From contig JACPWG010000051.1 of assembly GCA_016197205.1 (NCBI GenBank), forward strand, positions 1 to 64,000: a stretch of 64,000 nucleotides of DNA, written 5' to 3'. Position numbers and translations under genes: made by a program. The notes beneath the pieces were generated by a model. That model did not search any database and had not been told where the DNA came from. It saw only the letters and a program-made list of their open reading frames with translations. This stretch comes from Planctomycetota bacterium (lineage in GTDB: Bacteria > Planctomycetota > MHYJ01 > WSZJ01 > JACPWG01). Shown here in pieces: positions 1 to 8,485 of this stretch. Positions within the stretch are counted from its first letter, which is position 1; each line of letters begins with the position of its first letter.

Positions 1-188
1 CTACGCTTGGTTTGGATCCTTCCCTTCGCTCCGCGCTGCGGCGCTTCGCTTCGCTCAGAGCCTGCCCTGAGCCGGGCCGAAGGGATGACAAGCGCATCGA
101 ACGGGTTCCCTGAAAGCTCTACCTGACGGGAGCCAGCCGACCTCCACGGAGCGCCCGGCGAACGAGCAGCATGAGCGTAGGCGGGCCA

Positions 189-1454
189 CTAGGTCCGCAG
201 TTGTCCGGTCCCGAAAACCACCCACTTGAGGCAGGTCAGCTCCTCGACGCCCATGGGGCCGCGGGCGTGGAGCTTGTCGGTGGAAATGCCGATCTCGGCG
301 CCGAGGCCGTACTCGCCGCCGTCGGCCATCCGGGTCGAGGCGTTCCAGAGCACCGAGGCGGAGTCGACCGCGCAGAGGAAGCGCCGCGCCGTCGCCTCGC
401 GGGCGGTCACGATCGCGTCGGTATGGCGGGAACCGCGGGCATTGATGTGGCGGATCGCCTCCTCGACGTCCCGCACGACTTTCACGGCCAGGAGCAGGTC
501 GAGGTACTCCTCGTCCCAATCGGCCTCGGTCGCCGGGTCCATCCCGGCCACGAGGGCGCGGGCGCGCTCGTCTCCGCGGAGGCGCACGCCGGCGGCGGCG
601 AGCCGGGCGGCGGCGGCGGGGAGGAAGGCGGCGGCGATCCCCTCATGCACCAGGAGCTTCTCGGCCGCGTTGCAGGTGGCGGGGCGCTGGGCCTTCGCGT
701 TCAGGAGGATCCGCTCGGCCATCGCGAGGTCGGCGTCCACGTCCACGTAAACGTGGCAATTCCCCTTGTAGTGCTTGAGCACGGGGATCCGCGACTTCTC
801 CGCGACGGAACGGATGAGCCCCTCGCCGCCGCGCGGGATGACGAGATCGATGAAGCGCTCCTGCCGAAGAAGCACGTCCACGGCCTCGTGCTCCGGGCGC
901 GCGACGACCTGGACGGCGCGCTCGGGCAGGCCCGCATCGCGAAGGGCCGAGGCGAGCGCAACCGCGATCGCCGCGTTGGAGCGGGCGGCCTCGGAGCCCC
1001 CGCGGAGGAGGACGGCGTTTCCGGCCTTGAGGCCGAGGGCGGCCGCGTCGGCGGTGACGTTCGGCCGCGCTTCGTAGATCATCAGGATCACGCCGATCGG
1101 CGCGCGCACGCGGGTCACGCGCATGCCGGACGGGCCGAGCCGCTCGTCGGCGACCCGGCCGACGGGGTCGGGCAGGGCCGCGACCGCCTCCACGCCGCGA
1201 GCGGCGGCCTCGAGTCGGGCCGTGTCGAGCGCGAGCCGGTCCAGTTTGGCCGCGCCAACCCCGGCCGCCCGCGCCGCCGCAACGTCCTCGGCATTCGCGG
1301 CGAGGATCTCGGGAGCCGCGGCCCGGAGCCGGTCGGCCAGCCCTCGCAGCGCCGCCTCCCGCGTCTCCGCCGGCGCCTCGGTGAGCCGCTCGGCCGCCTC
1401 ACGCGCGGCCCGCGCGATTTCCTCCATCTCCCGTTCCAGCGCCGGATCGGTCAT
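189..1454 (-). CDS. proA: Gamma-glutamyl phosphate reductase
   Basis: Reduces gamma-glutamyl phosphate to glutamate-5-semialdehyde with NADPH, the second step of proline synthesis in the cytoplasm. The 421-residue product is the usual length and carries family landmarks such as IYEARPNVTADAA, LLRGGSEAARSN, the nucleophile region KAQRPATCNAAEKLL (Cys near residue 290) and the C-terminal GPMGVEELTCLKW. The frame is open further upstream to 1577, but that stretch reads low-complexity repeat DNA; ATG at 1454 begins MTDPALEREM as in the family. It lies downstream of proB on the same strand, separated by about 220 bp that hold two repeat elements, so co-transcription is plausible but not shown. Confidence 0.95.
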   Translation of the reverse strand: MTDPALEREMEEIARAAREAAERLTEAPAETREAALRGLADRLRAAAPEILAANAEDVAAARAAGVGAAKLDRLALDTARLEAAARGVEAVAALPDPVGRVADERLGPSGMRVTRVRAPIGVILMIYEARPNVTADAAALGLKAGNAVLLRGGSEAARSNAAIAVALASALRDAGLPERAVQVVARPEHEAVDVLLRQERFIDLVIPRGGEGLIRSVAEKSRIPVLKHYKGNCHVYVDVDADLAMAERILLNAKAQRPATCNAAEKLLVHEGIAAAFLPAAAARLAAAGVRLRGDERARALVAGMDPATEADWDEEYLDLLLAVKVVRDVEEAIRHINARGSRHTDAIVTAREATARRFLCAVDSASVLWNASTRMADGGEYGLGAEIGISTDKLHARGPMGVEELTCLKWVVFGTGQLRT

Positions 1455-1568
1455 GCGAACCCCCTGGGGGATTGCTGATTTGTGACTGCTGATTGCCGAT
1501 TGACGGCGATTGGGGCATGGTTGGAGCTGCCGGAGCCGGCATGCAAGGTCGGCTGGGGCTGCACGCTT

Positions 1569-1596
1569 CGTGGGCACGGCGGCGCCGTGCCCCTAC
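1569..1596. repeat. Short palindrome, family C copy 1
   Basis: GGGCACGGC and GCCGTGCCC form a 9-bp perfect stem inside a CGTGGGCACGGC...GCCGTGCCCCTAC motif. Related copies are at 13491-13518 and 45265-45292. It sits between proB and proA. Function unknown; a stem-loop in a transcript is possible. Confidence 0.7.
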
Positions 1597-1667
1597 CATC
1601 GCCCGCCAAGCCTCCGGGACCGGCGCACCCGACGCCAATTTGAGATTTGAGATTTGCAATTTGAATT

Positions 1668-1796
1668 GGGTGTGGCTACTTTTCGACGACAGCGCCCAGA
1701 CCGCCTGAAGGCGGTACTACGAACAGTAGGTTTCGAGAGCAGCACCCACTGTTTGTAGTACCCCCTTCAGGGGGCCTACGAAAAGTAGCCACACCC
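1668..1796. repeat. 129-bp nested palindromic element that forms the end of proB
   Basis: The ends are an 18-bp perfect inverted repeat, GGGTGTGGCTACTTTTCG at 1668-1685 and its complement at 1779-1796. A second, imperfect inverted repeat lies inside (1701-1730 against 1745-1774, core CCTGAAGG.GGTACTAC). There is no internal gene of its own. The element supplies the last 39 codons and the stop codon of proB, which suggests insertion into the coding sequence. Confidence 0.85.
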
Positions 1797-2773
1797 ATGT
1801 CCCTCACGAGGACCGCGTCCCCGACCCCGAAATCGCCGCCGCACGAGACGATCCCCACGGGCAGCAGGCTCCGGCCCTTTTCGAGGAGCGCCCGCGCGCC
1901 GCCCGCGTCCACGACCAGCTCGCCGGCGGGCCGGAGCGTGTGCGCGATCCAGCGTTCGCGCTGGCGCAGCGGCGCCGCGGCGGGGAGGAAGAGCGTCCCC
2001 GTCGCCTCCCCGGCGGCGATCGAGCGGAGGGTCGTCTTCTTGCCGTGGGCCAAGAAAAGCGCACCGCCCGCCGAGCAAACGGCCCGCGCGGCGCGGACCT
2101 TCGAGCTCATCCCGCCGCGCCCGAGCCCTGACGTCGCGCCGGCGGCCATCGCCTCGACCTCGGGCGTCACCTGCTCCACGAGGGGGACCGCGCGCGCGCC
2201 CGGGTCGCGGGTCGGGTCGGCGGTGTAGAGCGCGCCCACGTCCGAGAGCAAGACGAGCAGGTCCGCGCCGACGAGGCCGGCGACGAGCGCGGAGAGGCGG
2301 TCGTTGTCGCCGAACTGGATCTCCTCGACCGCGACGGTGTCGTTTTCATTGATGACCGGGAGCGCACGGCGGGCGGAGAGGGCGGCCAGGGTATGCCGTA
2401 TGTTGAGGTAGCGGCGCCGGTCCTCCACGTCCTCGTGCGTGAGGAGGACCTGCGCCACGGCGTAGCCGCGCGGCGCGAGGAAGCCGTTGTAGGTCTGCAT
2501 GAGGAGGCTTTGCCCGACCGCGGCGGCGGCCTGCAGTTCGGGCAGGCTGGTCGGACGGGTCTTGAAGCCGAGGGGGGCGAGGCCGGCGCCGATGGCGCCG
2601 GAGGTGACGAAGACGACCTGTCGCCCTTCCTCCCGCAGGTCGACCAACTCTTCCAGCAGGCGGCGGATCGTGTTGAGGTCGAGCCGACCCGCGCCGTCGA
2701 GGAGGACGCGCGTGCCGGCCTTCACGACCCAGGTCCGGGCCCGGACCAGCAGCTCTTTCTGTCGGGGCTCCAT
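1676..2773 (-). CDS. proB: Glutamate 5-kinase with repeat-replaced C-terminus
   Basis: Phosphorylates glutamate to gamma-glutamyl phosphate, the first step of proline synthesis. The amino-acid-kinase fold is complete: FVTSGAIGAG (residues 55-64), INENDTVAVEE (141-151), FGDNDRLSALVA (154-165), and GLGRGGMSSKVRAA (216-229). A PUA domain begins near residue 284 (GELVVDAGGARALL, SLLPVGI) but stops being PUA-like after residue 326. Residues 327-365 are encoded by the palindromic element at 1668-1796 and read as low-complexity RRPPEGGTTN...VVPPSGG. The PUA domain is therefore truncated. The catalytic domain should still fold; feedback control by proline could be altered, which is inference. It starts 27 bp after the cyclase gene. 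Confidence 0.9.
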   Translation of the reverse strand: MEPRQKELLVRARTWVVKAGTRVLLDGAGRLDLNTIRRLLEELVDLREEGRQVVFVTSGAIGAGLAPLGFKTRPTSLPELQAAAAVGQSLLMQTYNGFLAPRGYAVAQVLLTHEDVEDRRRYLNIRHTLAALSARRALPVINENDTVAVEEIQFGDNDRLSALVAGLVGADLLVLLSDVGALYTADPTRDPGARAVPLVEQVTPEVEAMAAGATSGLGRGGMSSKVRAARAVCSAGGALFLAHGKKTTLRSIAAGEATGTLFLPAAAPLRQRERWIAHTLRPAGELVVDAGGARALLEKGRSLLPVGIVSCGGDFGVGDAVLVRDMGVATFRRPPEGGTTNSGCCSRNLLFVVPPSGGLGAVVEK

Positions 2774-2800
2774 GGTCGGATCGATGCCGCTCCCCCTCCC

Positions 2801-5056
2801 TCACGCGCGAATGATCTCGGAGGCGCTCTTCAGATCGGACTGGAGCAAGAGGCCCGGACGCAGCTCCGAGAAGAGCGGCGGAAGCGAACTCGCGAGCAGC
2901 GTCAGGCTGCCGGGCTCACCGGCCCTGCGCACGACCGTCGTCTCCCGATCCGTCGGCGGCGGCTGCGTGGCCGTGGCCGAGGTCGGAGCGGCCGGCATCG
3001 CCGGCAAGCCCAGCGGGTCGTGAGGAGGCGCGGCGCCCTCGTCGGCGCCGGGCGGCGGGAAGTGCCAGCACTTCTCCACCATGCCCTGCAACGCAGGCAG
3101 GCTGGGCTTTTCCGGGAGGTCCCATTCGAGGCAGACCAGGCTCTGGACCGGCACCTCCGTATGGACCTGGAGGATGACGCGGGCGCCCCCCTTGCCGTCC
3201 GGCGCGAAGCAGGTCACCATGCCCGGGACCTTTTCGCCCGTCGGCTGTCCATCCGCGAGGAGGCGCAAGTGGCAGGGCATGGCCAGCAGCAGCTCGCAGA
3301 CGCTGTGCTCCGAAGGGGGCGACTCGTCCGGCTGGTTGGGGAGGGGGACGATGCCGCGGACCGAGTAGATCGGCACCGGCTTCTCGACGTTCTTCGCCGG
3401 GCAGTCCGGCATGCGGAAGGCGAAGCCGCGGTTCCGGATCTCCCCCCAGGTGGACTCCGCGACGAAGGTCTCGAAGCGGCCGGCCAGGCCCTCGATGCGC
3501 GAGGAGAGGTTGACGGTGTCGCCGATGACGGTGAACTCGATCTTCCGCGCGGAGCCGATGTTGCCGGCGCACAGGATGCCGGTGTTGAGCCCGATGCCGT
3601 GGCCGAGCGGGACCGGCGGGAGGACGATCTCTTTTTTTCGAGCCTCGTCCCGGTTGAAGGCGAAGAGGGCGTTTTGCATCTCGACCGCCGCGGTGACGCC
3701 CTGGACGGTGAAGCCCGGCTGGTCGCCGATGACGCCCCAGTGGGCCATGATGTTGTCCCCCGCGCACTTGTCGATCGAGCCGCCCCGCTGGAACACGATC
3801 CCCTGCATGACCGTGAAGTACCGGTTGAGCAGCGTGACCACGTCCTTCGCCGCCATCTTGCTCGCGAGCTTCGTGAAGCCGACGATGTCCGAAAAAAAGA
3901 TCGTCCCCTTCTTCTCGGTGCCGCCGAGGGCGACGGAGAGCTTGCCCTTCACGACCTCGTCCACGAGCTGCGGGGACAGGAAGCGCGACAGGTTTTCGCG
4001 CTGGGCCGCGGAGGACGCCGCCTCGACCGCCAGCTCCGAGTTCCGGATCACGACGGCGATCTGGCCCGCGAGCGCGGTGAGGAGGGAGAGGTCCTCCGGC
4101 GTGAAGGCGTGCTCGCGGCTCTTCGTCTCGATCTGGATGATGCCGAAGTCCTGGTCGCCGATGACGAGCGGCGCGCACATGAGGCTCTTGAGCTCGAACT
4201 TCGCCATCGAGAGGCCCGCGGCGTCGCCGGAGCCGGCGGAGACGAGGACGGAGTGGCGTTCGGTGCGGACGCGCTTCACGACCGTGCGCGAGAGCTTGAT
4301 GTCCCGGTCGTCGCCCGAGGCGGCGTGGCGCTGCTTGACCTTCGTGATCGCGCCCTGCCGCCGGTCGAGGACGCCCGCCTTGCCGTGCTCGGGGGACAGC
4401 GTGGTCGGGAGGGAGCCGTCGGGGCCGTAGAGGACCACGATGCCCCGGTCGGCCTGCGTGAAGACCTCGAAGAGCTTGTCGAGCGCGGTCGACAGGATGA
4501 CGTGGGGGTCGAGCGTCATGCCCATCGCCTGCCCGACGTCGATCAGGACCTTGAGCCGCTCGGTCACGCGCTTCAATTTGGCCACGTCGGTGGTGGCGGC
4601 CTCCTCGTCGGAGACCGTGGAGCCGCCGGCCTTCTGCGAGAAGTCGACCATCGTCGTGAGGCCGGCCCCCTCCTCCTCCAGCTTGACGATGGAGCCCTTG
4701 AGGTCGAAGGTCCGCATGCCGCCCATCGCGGCCTTCACGGCCGGGATCTCGATCTTGAGCACGATCTTCGTGGTGCCGATCTGGACCGTGTCGCCGTTCC
4801 GGAACGGGGTGGGCGTCTTCAGCGGCTGGCCGTTCAACATGGAGCCGTTCGAGGAGCCGAGGTCCTCGGCGAGCCAGGTGCCCTCGGCGGTCGGCACGAC
4901 GCGGCAATGCCGGCGCGAGGACTGCAGGTCCGACAGCACCACTTCACATTCGGGCAGGCGACCGAGGACCGCGCCCTTCTCCCCCAGGCGATGACGATGG
5001 ACCGCGCCGTCAGGGCCGGTAATGATCAGCTCGGACACCAGCAACATGGGCGGCAT
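2801..5056 (-). CDS. FHA-GAF class III adenylate/guanylate cyclase
   Basis: Predicted to make cAMP in response to phospho-protein or small-ligand signals. The 751-residue product has an N-terminal FHA domain (about 5-100, with LGRLPECEVVLSD, SSRRH and LGSSNGSMLNG), a linker, a GAF-like domain (about 165-340) and a class III cyclase domain (about 380-570). Metal ligands are in FFSDIVGFT (Asp390) and AGDNIMAHWG (Asp434); Lys430 and the EFTVIGDTVNLSSR segment (Asn516, Arg520) fit an adenylate rather than guanylate cyclase. The last about 180 residues are not recognised. No membrane segment is seen, so it is likely cytosolic. Start: ATG 5056 has GGAG five bases upstream; ATG 5047 is an equally possible start. 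It probably heads the transcript that includes proB. Confidence 0.85.
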   Translation of the reverse strand: MPPMLLVSELIITGPDGAVHRHRLGEKGAVLGRLPECEVVLSDLQSSRRHCRVVPTAEGTWLAEDLGSSNGSMLNGQPLKTPTPFRNGDTVQIGTTKIVLKIEIPAVKAAMGGMRTFDLKGSIVKLEEEGAGLTTMVDFSQKAGGSTVSDEEAATTDVAKLKRVTERLKVLIDVGQAMGMTLDPHVILSTALDKLFEVFTQADRGIVVLYGPDGSLPTTLSPEHGKAGVLDRRQGAITKVKQRHAASGDDRDIKLSRTVVKRVRTERHSVLVSAGSGDAAGLSMAKFELKSLMCAPLVIGDQDFGIIQIETKSREHAFTPEDLSLLTALAGQIAVVIRNSELAVEAASSAAQRENLSRFLSPQLVDEVVKGKLSVALGGTEKKGTIFFSDIVGFTKLASKMAAKDVVTLLNRYFTVMQGIVFQRGGSIDKCAGDNIMAHWGVIGDQPGFTVQGVTAAVEMQNALFAFNRDEARKKEIVLPPVPLGHGIGLNTGILCAGNIGSARKIEFTVIGDTVNLSSRIEGLAGRFETFVAESTWGEIRNRGFAFRMPDCPAKNVEKPVPIYSVRGIVPLPNQPDESPPSEHSVCELLLAMPCHLRLLADGQPTGEKVPGMVTCFAPDGKGGARVILQVHTEVPVQSLVCLEWDLPEKPSLPALQGMVEKCWHFPPPGADEGAAPPHDPLGLPAMPAAPTSATATQPPPTDRETTVVRRAGEPGSLTLLASSLPPLFSELRPGLLLQSDLKSASEIIRA

Positions 5057-6092
5057 CTCCTCTCCGGAGCCTCGGGCGTCGCGCCGTCCCTCCGCCGCCC
5101 GGGTGCGCACCGGATCCCGGGAGGTGGATCGTGGGCGCACCCCGGCACGGGGCGCTTTCGGCTTGTCTTAGAGCTCTCTTTTACTCCCGCCGGAGGGAGG
5201 GAGTCAAGCACAAAGGGCGCCGGGCCCGGGCCGGACCCACCGACGGCACGCAGCTCCCACCGTGCGCGGGAGAGCGCCGGGCGCGTCTAGGGTGAACACC
5301 CTAGTTTGGCTTCCATCGAGGTTCTGTGGGTTCTGGGTGGCTCTCGCGGCCCCGACCCGCCTCGAAAGCCTGGGGGGGAGAACGAAGGCTCAATTCTCAA
5401 GGATCAAGGTTCAAGCAATGCTCAAGACTCAGTACCGCTCCACGGAAGTCGGTGACCAGTAGCCGAACGCAAGTTCGGCCGCCCGCGAGGCGCGCGAGCG
5501 AGGCGCCGTGACGGAGAACTACGTCGAGCGAGCGCAACGAAGCAGGCGGCCGAAATCGCCGAGGAAATTGGTCACCCAATGCTGTGGGGCGGTACTCAAT
5601 GCTCAACGCCTTATTCGCGTGCGTGACCGAATCTCCGGAAATCCGCTGACGAACCAGGTCTGGGAAGATCGGCGTTGGGGCCTCCGGCCTCCCTGAGCCT
5701 GGAACCTTGAGTCTTGATTGAGCCTTGTTCATTAAGCCTTGAACATTCGAATCCGCGACGCACCCACAGGATCGATGTTGAAGCCCCACGAGGTCATGCC
5801 GGGACGAGTCCGGAAGCCTTCCCGCAGCGCTGCCGGGTGACGGTCCTTCGTCACTCGGCGAGAACGGGCGCAGGCTCCCCCGCTTCCGGTCGCGGAGTCC
5901 CACCTTTCCTCGGCACGGTTTCGTGCCAAGGGAGCATTGAATTGCGCAAGCCTTGCAGCCATTTCTTATATCAGGCACACAAGTTACGATTTGCACAGGA
6001 AAAAGCGCATCGTAGCGCAAGATTTGCGCTGAGAACCAGACCTCTCTTGGGCGGACTCAACCGGACTTTACATCGAGTGGAGACCCCTTCGA
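5057..6092. other. Intergenic stretch, mostly repeat DNA
   Basis: No gene is supported here. It holds a small perfect palindrome CTAGGGTG-AA-CACCCTAG at 5287-5304, a TTGA/TCAA-rich outer inverted repeat (about 5387-5430 and 5696-5750) that encloses family A copy 1, and an A+T-richer stretch at 5940-6050 before the next gene that may contain its promoter, although I cannot fix -35 and -10 boxes there. Confidence 0.6.
5431..5596. repeat. Family A interspersed repeat, copy 1 (166 bp)
   Basis: Begins AGTACCGCTCCACGGAAGTC and ends TGTGGGGCGGTACT, giving imperfect terminal inverted repeats of about 30 bp. The core (GGCCGCCCGCGAGGCGCGCG...GGCGGCCGAAATCGCCGAGG) is itself partly self-complementary. 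It is nearly identical in length and sequence to copy 4 at 62106-62271. It encodes no protein with a start and ribosome-binding site. A non-autonomous mobile element of MITE type is the likeliest reading. Confidence 0.85.
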
Positions 6093-7241
6093 ATGATTCC
6101 ACGCCTTGGCTTGGCTCGGCCCGGATCCACTGCCGCGCTCCTGCTCGCGCTCGTCTTCGTCGCGGGGACAGCCCCCTCGACTTTCGCGGATGCGCCCGCG
6201 GGCTACTCTCTGCTGGACCCGGCGCGACACGGGGCCTACCTTCGGCTTGGCGCGCAAGGGCCGGCGGTCGCGGCTCTTCAACGGGCGCTCTCGGCGGCGG
6301 GCTATCCCGTCGCCACAACCGCGCTCTTCGATGCGGCGACGCTCGGCGCGGTCCGTCGCTTCCAGCAGGACTCCGGCTGCACGGTCGACGGCATCGTCGG
6401 GGCCCAGACCCTTGCGGCGCTCGACGTGGCGCTCGGCCTCGGGTCGCCCGCGCCCCCCCCCTCCGGCACGCCGGCGGGCGCGATCCCTTCTCGCTCCCTC
6501 TTTGCCGAGGGCGGGACCTCCTTCATCCACCGCACCTGGAACCTGAGCCGCCCCCAACGGGAGCAGGCCATCCTCCAGGCGTTCCTCGGCGGAAACCTGC
6601 CGAACTTCGAACGCTGGTTCGCGAACGTGACCGTGACCGCGACCCTCTCCGACGGCTGGTCCCACACGGCGACCTATCGCGTGCTCCCCGACTACCTGGC
6701 AGTCGGCTCCGACGTCGACTTCGTGCGGATGCCCATGAACCCGTTGACCGCGCAGCGGATCGCGGACGCCTTCGGCTGCTCCCTGCCCACGCGCCGCATG
6801 GTCAACGACATCTACCGGCAGGCGAGCGTCCGGCTCGCGCCGATCCCGATGACCCCCGGCCCGCAGATGATGTCGAACGACTACATCCTGACGCATCAGC
6901 GCCGGGTCGAGGGCGCCCGCGCCGGGCGGCCGCTGGGCGTGCTGACCGGCGGCCACAAGAAGGACGTGGTCCTGTCGAACCTGCTCCGCAACCAGCCGGG
7001 CCGGGTGGCGATCTACGGCTGGCATATGCTGAACGGCCAGCCCATCCAGCCCCTCAGCACAGTGCATGAAAACACCTATGCCGACTACAGCCACGGCATC
7101 CGTCTCGTGGATCGCACGCTCCTCGTGGACGGACAGCCCATGTCCATCACCGACGTCCTCCGCCACCCGGTCCTGTCCAGACTGCTGAGCGACGAAGGGC
7201 CGATGCCGCAGCCGCGCATCCCCGGCGTGACCGCGCCGTAG
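6093..7241 (+). CDS. Secreted peptidoglycan-binding-domain protein with unknown C-terminal domain
   Basis: A 382-residue exported protein. Residues 1-32 form a signal peptide (hydrophobic STAALLLALVFVAGTA, then FADA). Residues about 48-110 are a PG_binding_1 domain (LRLGAQGPAVAALQRALSAA, TLGAVRRFQQDSG, VDGIVGAQTLAAL), which binds cell-wall peptidoglycan. The rest, about 140-382, is a single conserved-looking region without a motif I can name; it contains YGWHMLNGQPIQPLST and YADYSHGIRLVDRTLLVDG. ATG 6093 has GTGGAG upstream and gives an intact signal peptide. It stands alone between repeats. A cell-wall-associated or enzymatic role is possible, but no catalytic residues are identifiable. Confidence 0.8.
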   Translation: MIPRLGLARPGSTAALLLALVFVAGTAPSTFADAPAGYSLLDPARHGAYLRLGAQGPAVAALQRALSAAGYPVATTALFDAATLGAVRRFQQDSGCTVDGIVGAQTLAALDVALGLGSPAPPPSGTPAGAIPSRSLFAEGGTSFIHRTWNLSRPQREQAILQAFLGGNLPNFERWFANVTVTATLSDGWSHTATYRVLPDYLAVGSDVDFVRMPMNPLTAQRIADAFGCSLPTRRMVNDIYRQASVRLAPIPMTPGPQMMSNDYILTHQRRVEGARAGRPLGVLTGGHKKDVVLSNLLRNQPGRVAIYGWHMLNGQPIQPLSTVHENTYADYSHGIRLVDRTLLVDGQPMSITDVLRHPVLSRLLSDEGPMPQPRIPGVTAP

Positions 7242-7275
7242 GCGCCGAAAGAGGGAGCGTCCTTCGAAACGAGGA

Positions 7276-7371
7276 CGTAGCCACCGAAGACGCCGGAAAC
7301 GCCGAACTTCACGGAACGCTGTTCGGAGACCGCGGTGCGTTCGGGCACCGCTCACGCCTACGGTGGCTACG
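7276..7371. repeat. Hairpin repeat (CGTAGCCACCG arms)
   Basis: CGTAGCCACCG at 7276-7286 pairs exactly with CGGTGGCTACG at 7361-7371; the interior has GAAGACGCCG and CCGAACTTCACGG segments. The same vocabulary (GCCACCGAAGACG, GCCGAATTTCACG) recurs at 58269-58337. It lies between the PG-binding gene and rsmH and could fold as an RNA stem-loop. Confidence 0.65.
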
Positions 7372-7501
7372 CATGCGCGCACTTTGTGCTTTCCCTCGCA
7401 ATCGAATTCGGGGAAAATCGTCGAGGCTACGGGCGCGGATCTCCGGCCACCCCGATCGGCAATTCTCAAATCTCCAAATCTGAAATCTCAAATCCGTCCT
7501 C

Positions 7502-8485
7502 ATGGCGAACGCCCACATCCCCGTCCTCCTCGATGAGGTCCTGGCCGTCCTGGACCCGCGGCCGGGCCACGTGCTCGCCGATTGCACGGTCGGGCTGGGC
7601 GGGCACGCGGCGGAGCTGCTGCGAAGGGTCGCGCCCGGCGGGCGGGTACTCGGGCTCGATCTCGACCCCAGCAATCTCACGGCGGCCGACGCGCACCTGC
7701 GCGGCGTCGCGGGCGGCATCTTTTCGCTCCACCACGACAACTTCGCCGCCCTCCCGTCGGTCCTCGCGCGCTCGGGGGTGGACCGGGTGCACGGCCTGCT
7801 GGCGGACCTGGGTGTTTCCAGCCCGCACCTCGACGACCCCGCGCGCGGCTTCTCCTACCGGCGACCCGGCCCGCTCGACATGCGCATGGATTCGACGCGT
7901 GGGCGACCGGCCTGGGCGCTGCTCGAACGCATGGGGGAGGGAGAGTTGGCGGCCACGCTCCGCGACCTGGGGGACGAAGAGGACGCGGACGAGATCGCTC
8001 GGCTCGTCGTGGAGCGGCGAGCGCAGGCGCCGATCCGGACGACGGAGGCGCTGACGGCCATCGTGTGCGAGGCGCGGGACTTCACGTTGCAACGCGCCGC
8101 GGGGGCGAAGCTCCACCCGGCGGCCCGGACCTTCCAAGCGTTGCGCATCCTGGTGAACCGCGAGGGGGCGAACCTGGAACGGCTGCTCCAGGTCGCGCCG
8201 GACTGCCTCGAGCCGGGCGGAGTCGTGGCCGTGATCAGCTTTCACAGCGGCGAAGACCGGCGCGTGAAGCGCTCCTTCCGGGAGGGGCTCGGCCGGGGAA
8301 TCTACGCGGAGGGAAGTCGGGAGGCGCTCGTCGCCGGCGAGGCCGAGAGGGAAGCGAATCCCCGCTCCCGCTCCGCGAAGCTGCGGTGGGCGCGGCGGGC
8401 GGGGCGGGAGGAAGAGGCGAGGGCCGAGCATAGGGCCCGTCAAGAAACAACTCCTGCAGATCGGAAACCAGGGAGCTCCGCCTGA
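7502..8485 (+). CDS. rsmH: 16S rRNA (cytosine-1402 N4)-methyltransferase
   Basis: Methylates N4 of C1402 in the ribosomal P site. The 327-residue product begins HIPVLLDEVLAVL and shows the SAM-binding motif DCTVGLGGHAAELL (around residues 26-39), LLADLGVSSPHLD, GFSYRRPGPLDMRMD, KLHPAARTFQALRILVN and VISFHSGEDRRVKR, all diagnostic of MraW/RsmH. The tail after about residue 290 is basic and variable. In most bacteria this gene opens the dcw division cluster before ftsL and ftsI; here neither follows, and the gene is isolated between repeats. A+T-rich repeats just upstream leave the promoter unclear. Confidence 0.95.
   Translation: MANAHIPVLLDEVLAVLDPRPGHVLADCTVGLGGHAAELLRRVAPGGRVLGLDLDPSNLTAADAHLRGVAGGIFSLHHDNFAALPSVLARSGVDRVHGLLADLGVSSPHLDDPARGFSYRRPGPLDMRMDSTRGRPAWALLERMGEGELAATLRDLGDEEDADEIARLVVERRAQAPIRTTEALTAIVCEARDFTLQRAAGAKLHPAARTFQALRILVNREGANLERLLQVAPDCLEPGGVVAVISFHSGEDRRVKRSFREGLGRGIYAEGSREALVAGEAEREANPRSRSAKLRWARRAGREEEARAEHRARQETTPADRKPGSSA

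Noticed and set aside
2801..4500. PilZ domain at the C-terminus of the cyclase
   Set aside because: No RxxxR or (D/N)xSxxG motif could be found, so the region is left unnamed.
2393..5290. 965-codon open frame on the plus strand opposite the cyclase and proB
   Set aside because: GC-rich mirror of real minus-strand genes; composition is Arg/Gly/Ala-rich and no domain is recognisable, while the opposite strand has clear FHA, GAF and cyclase motifs.
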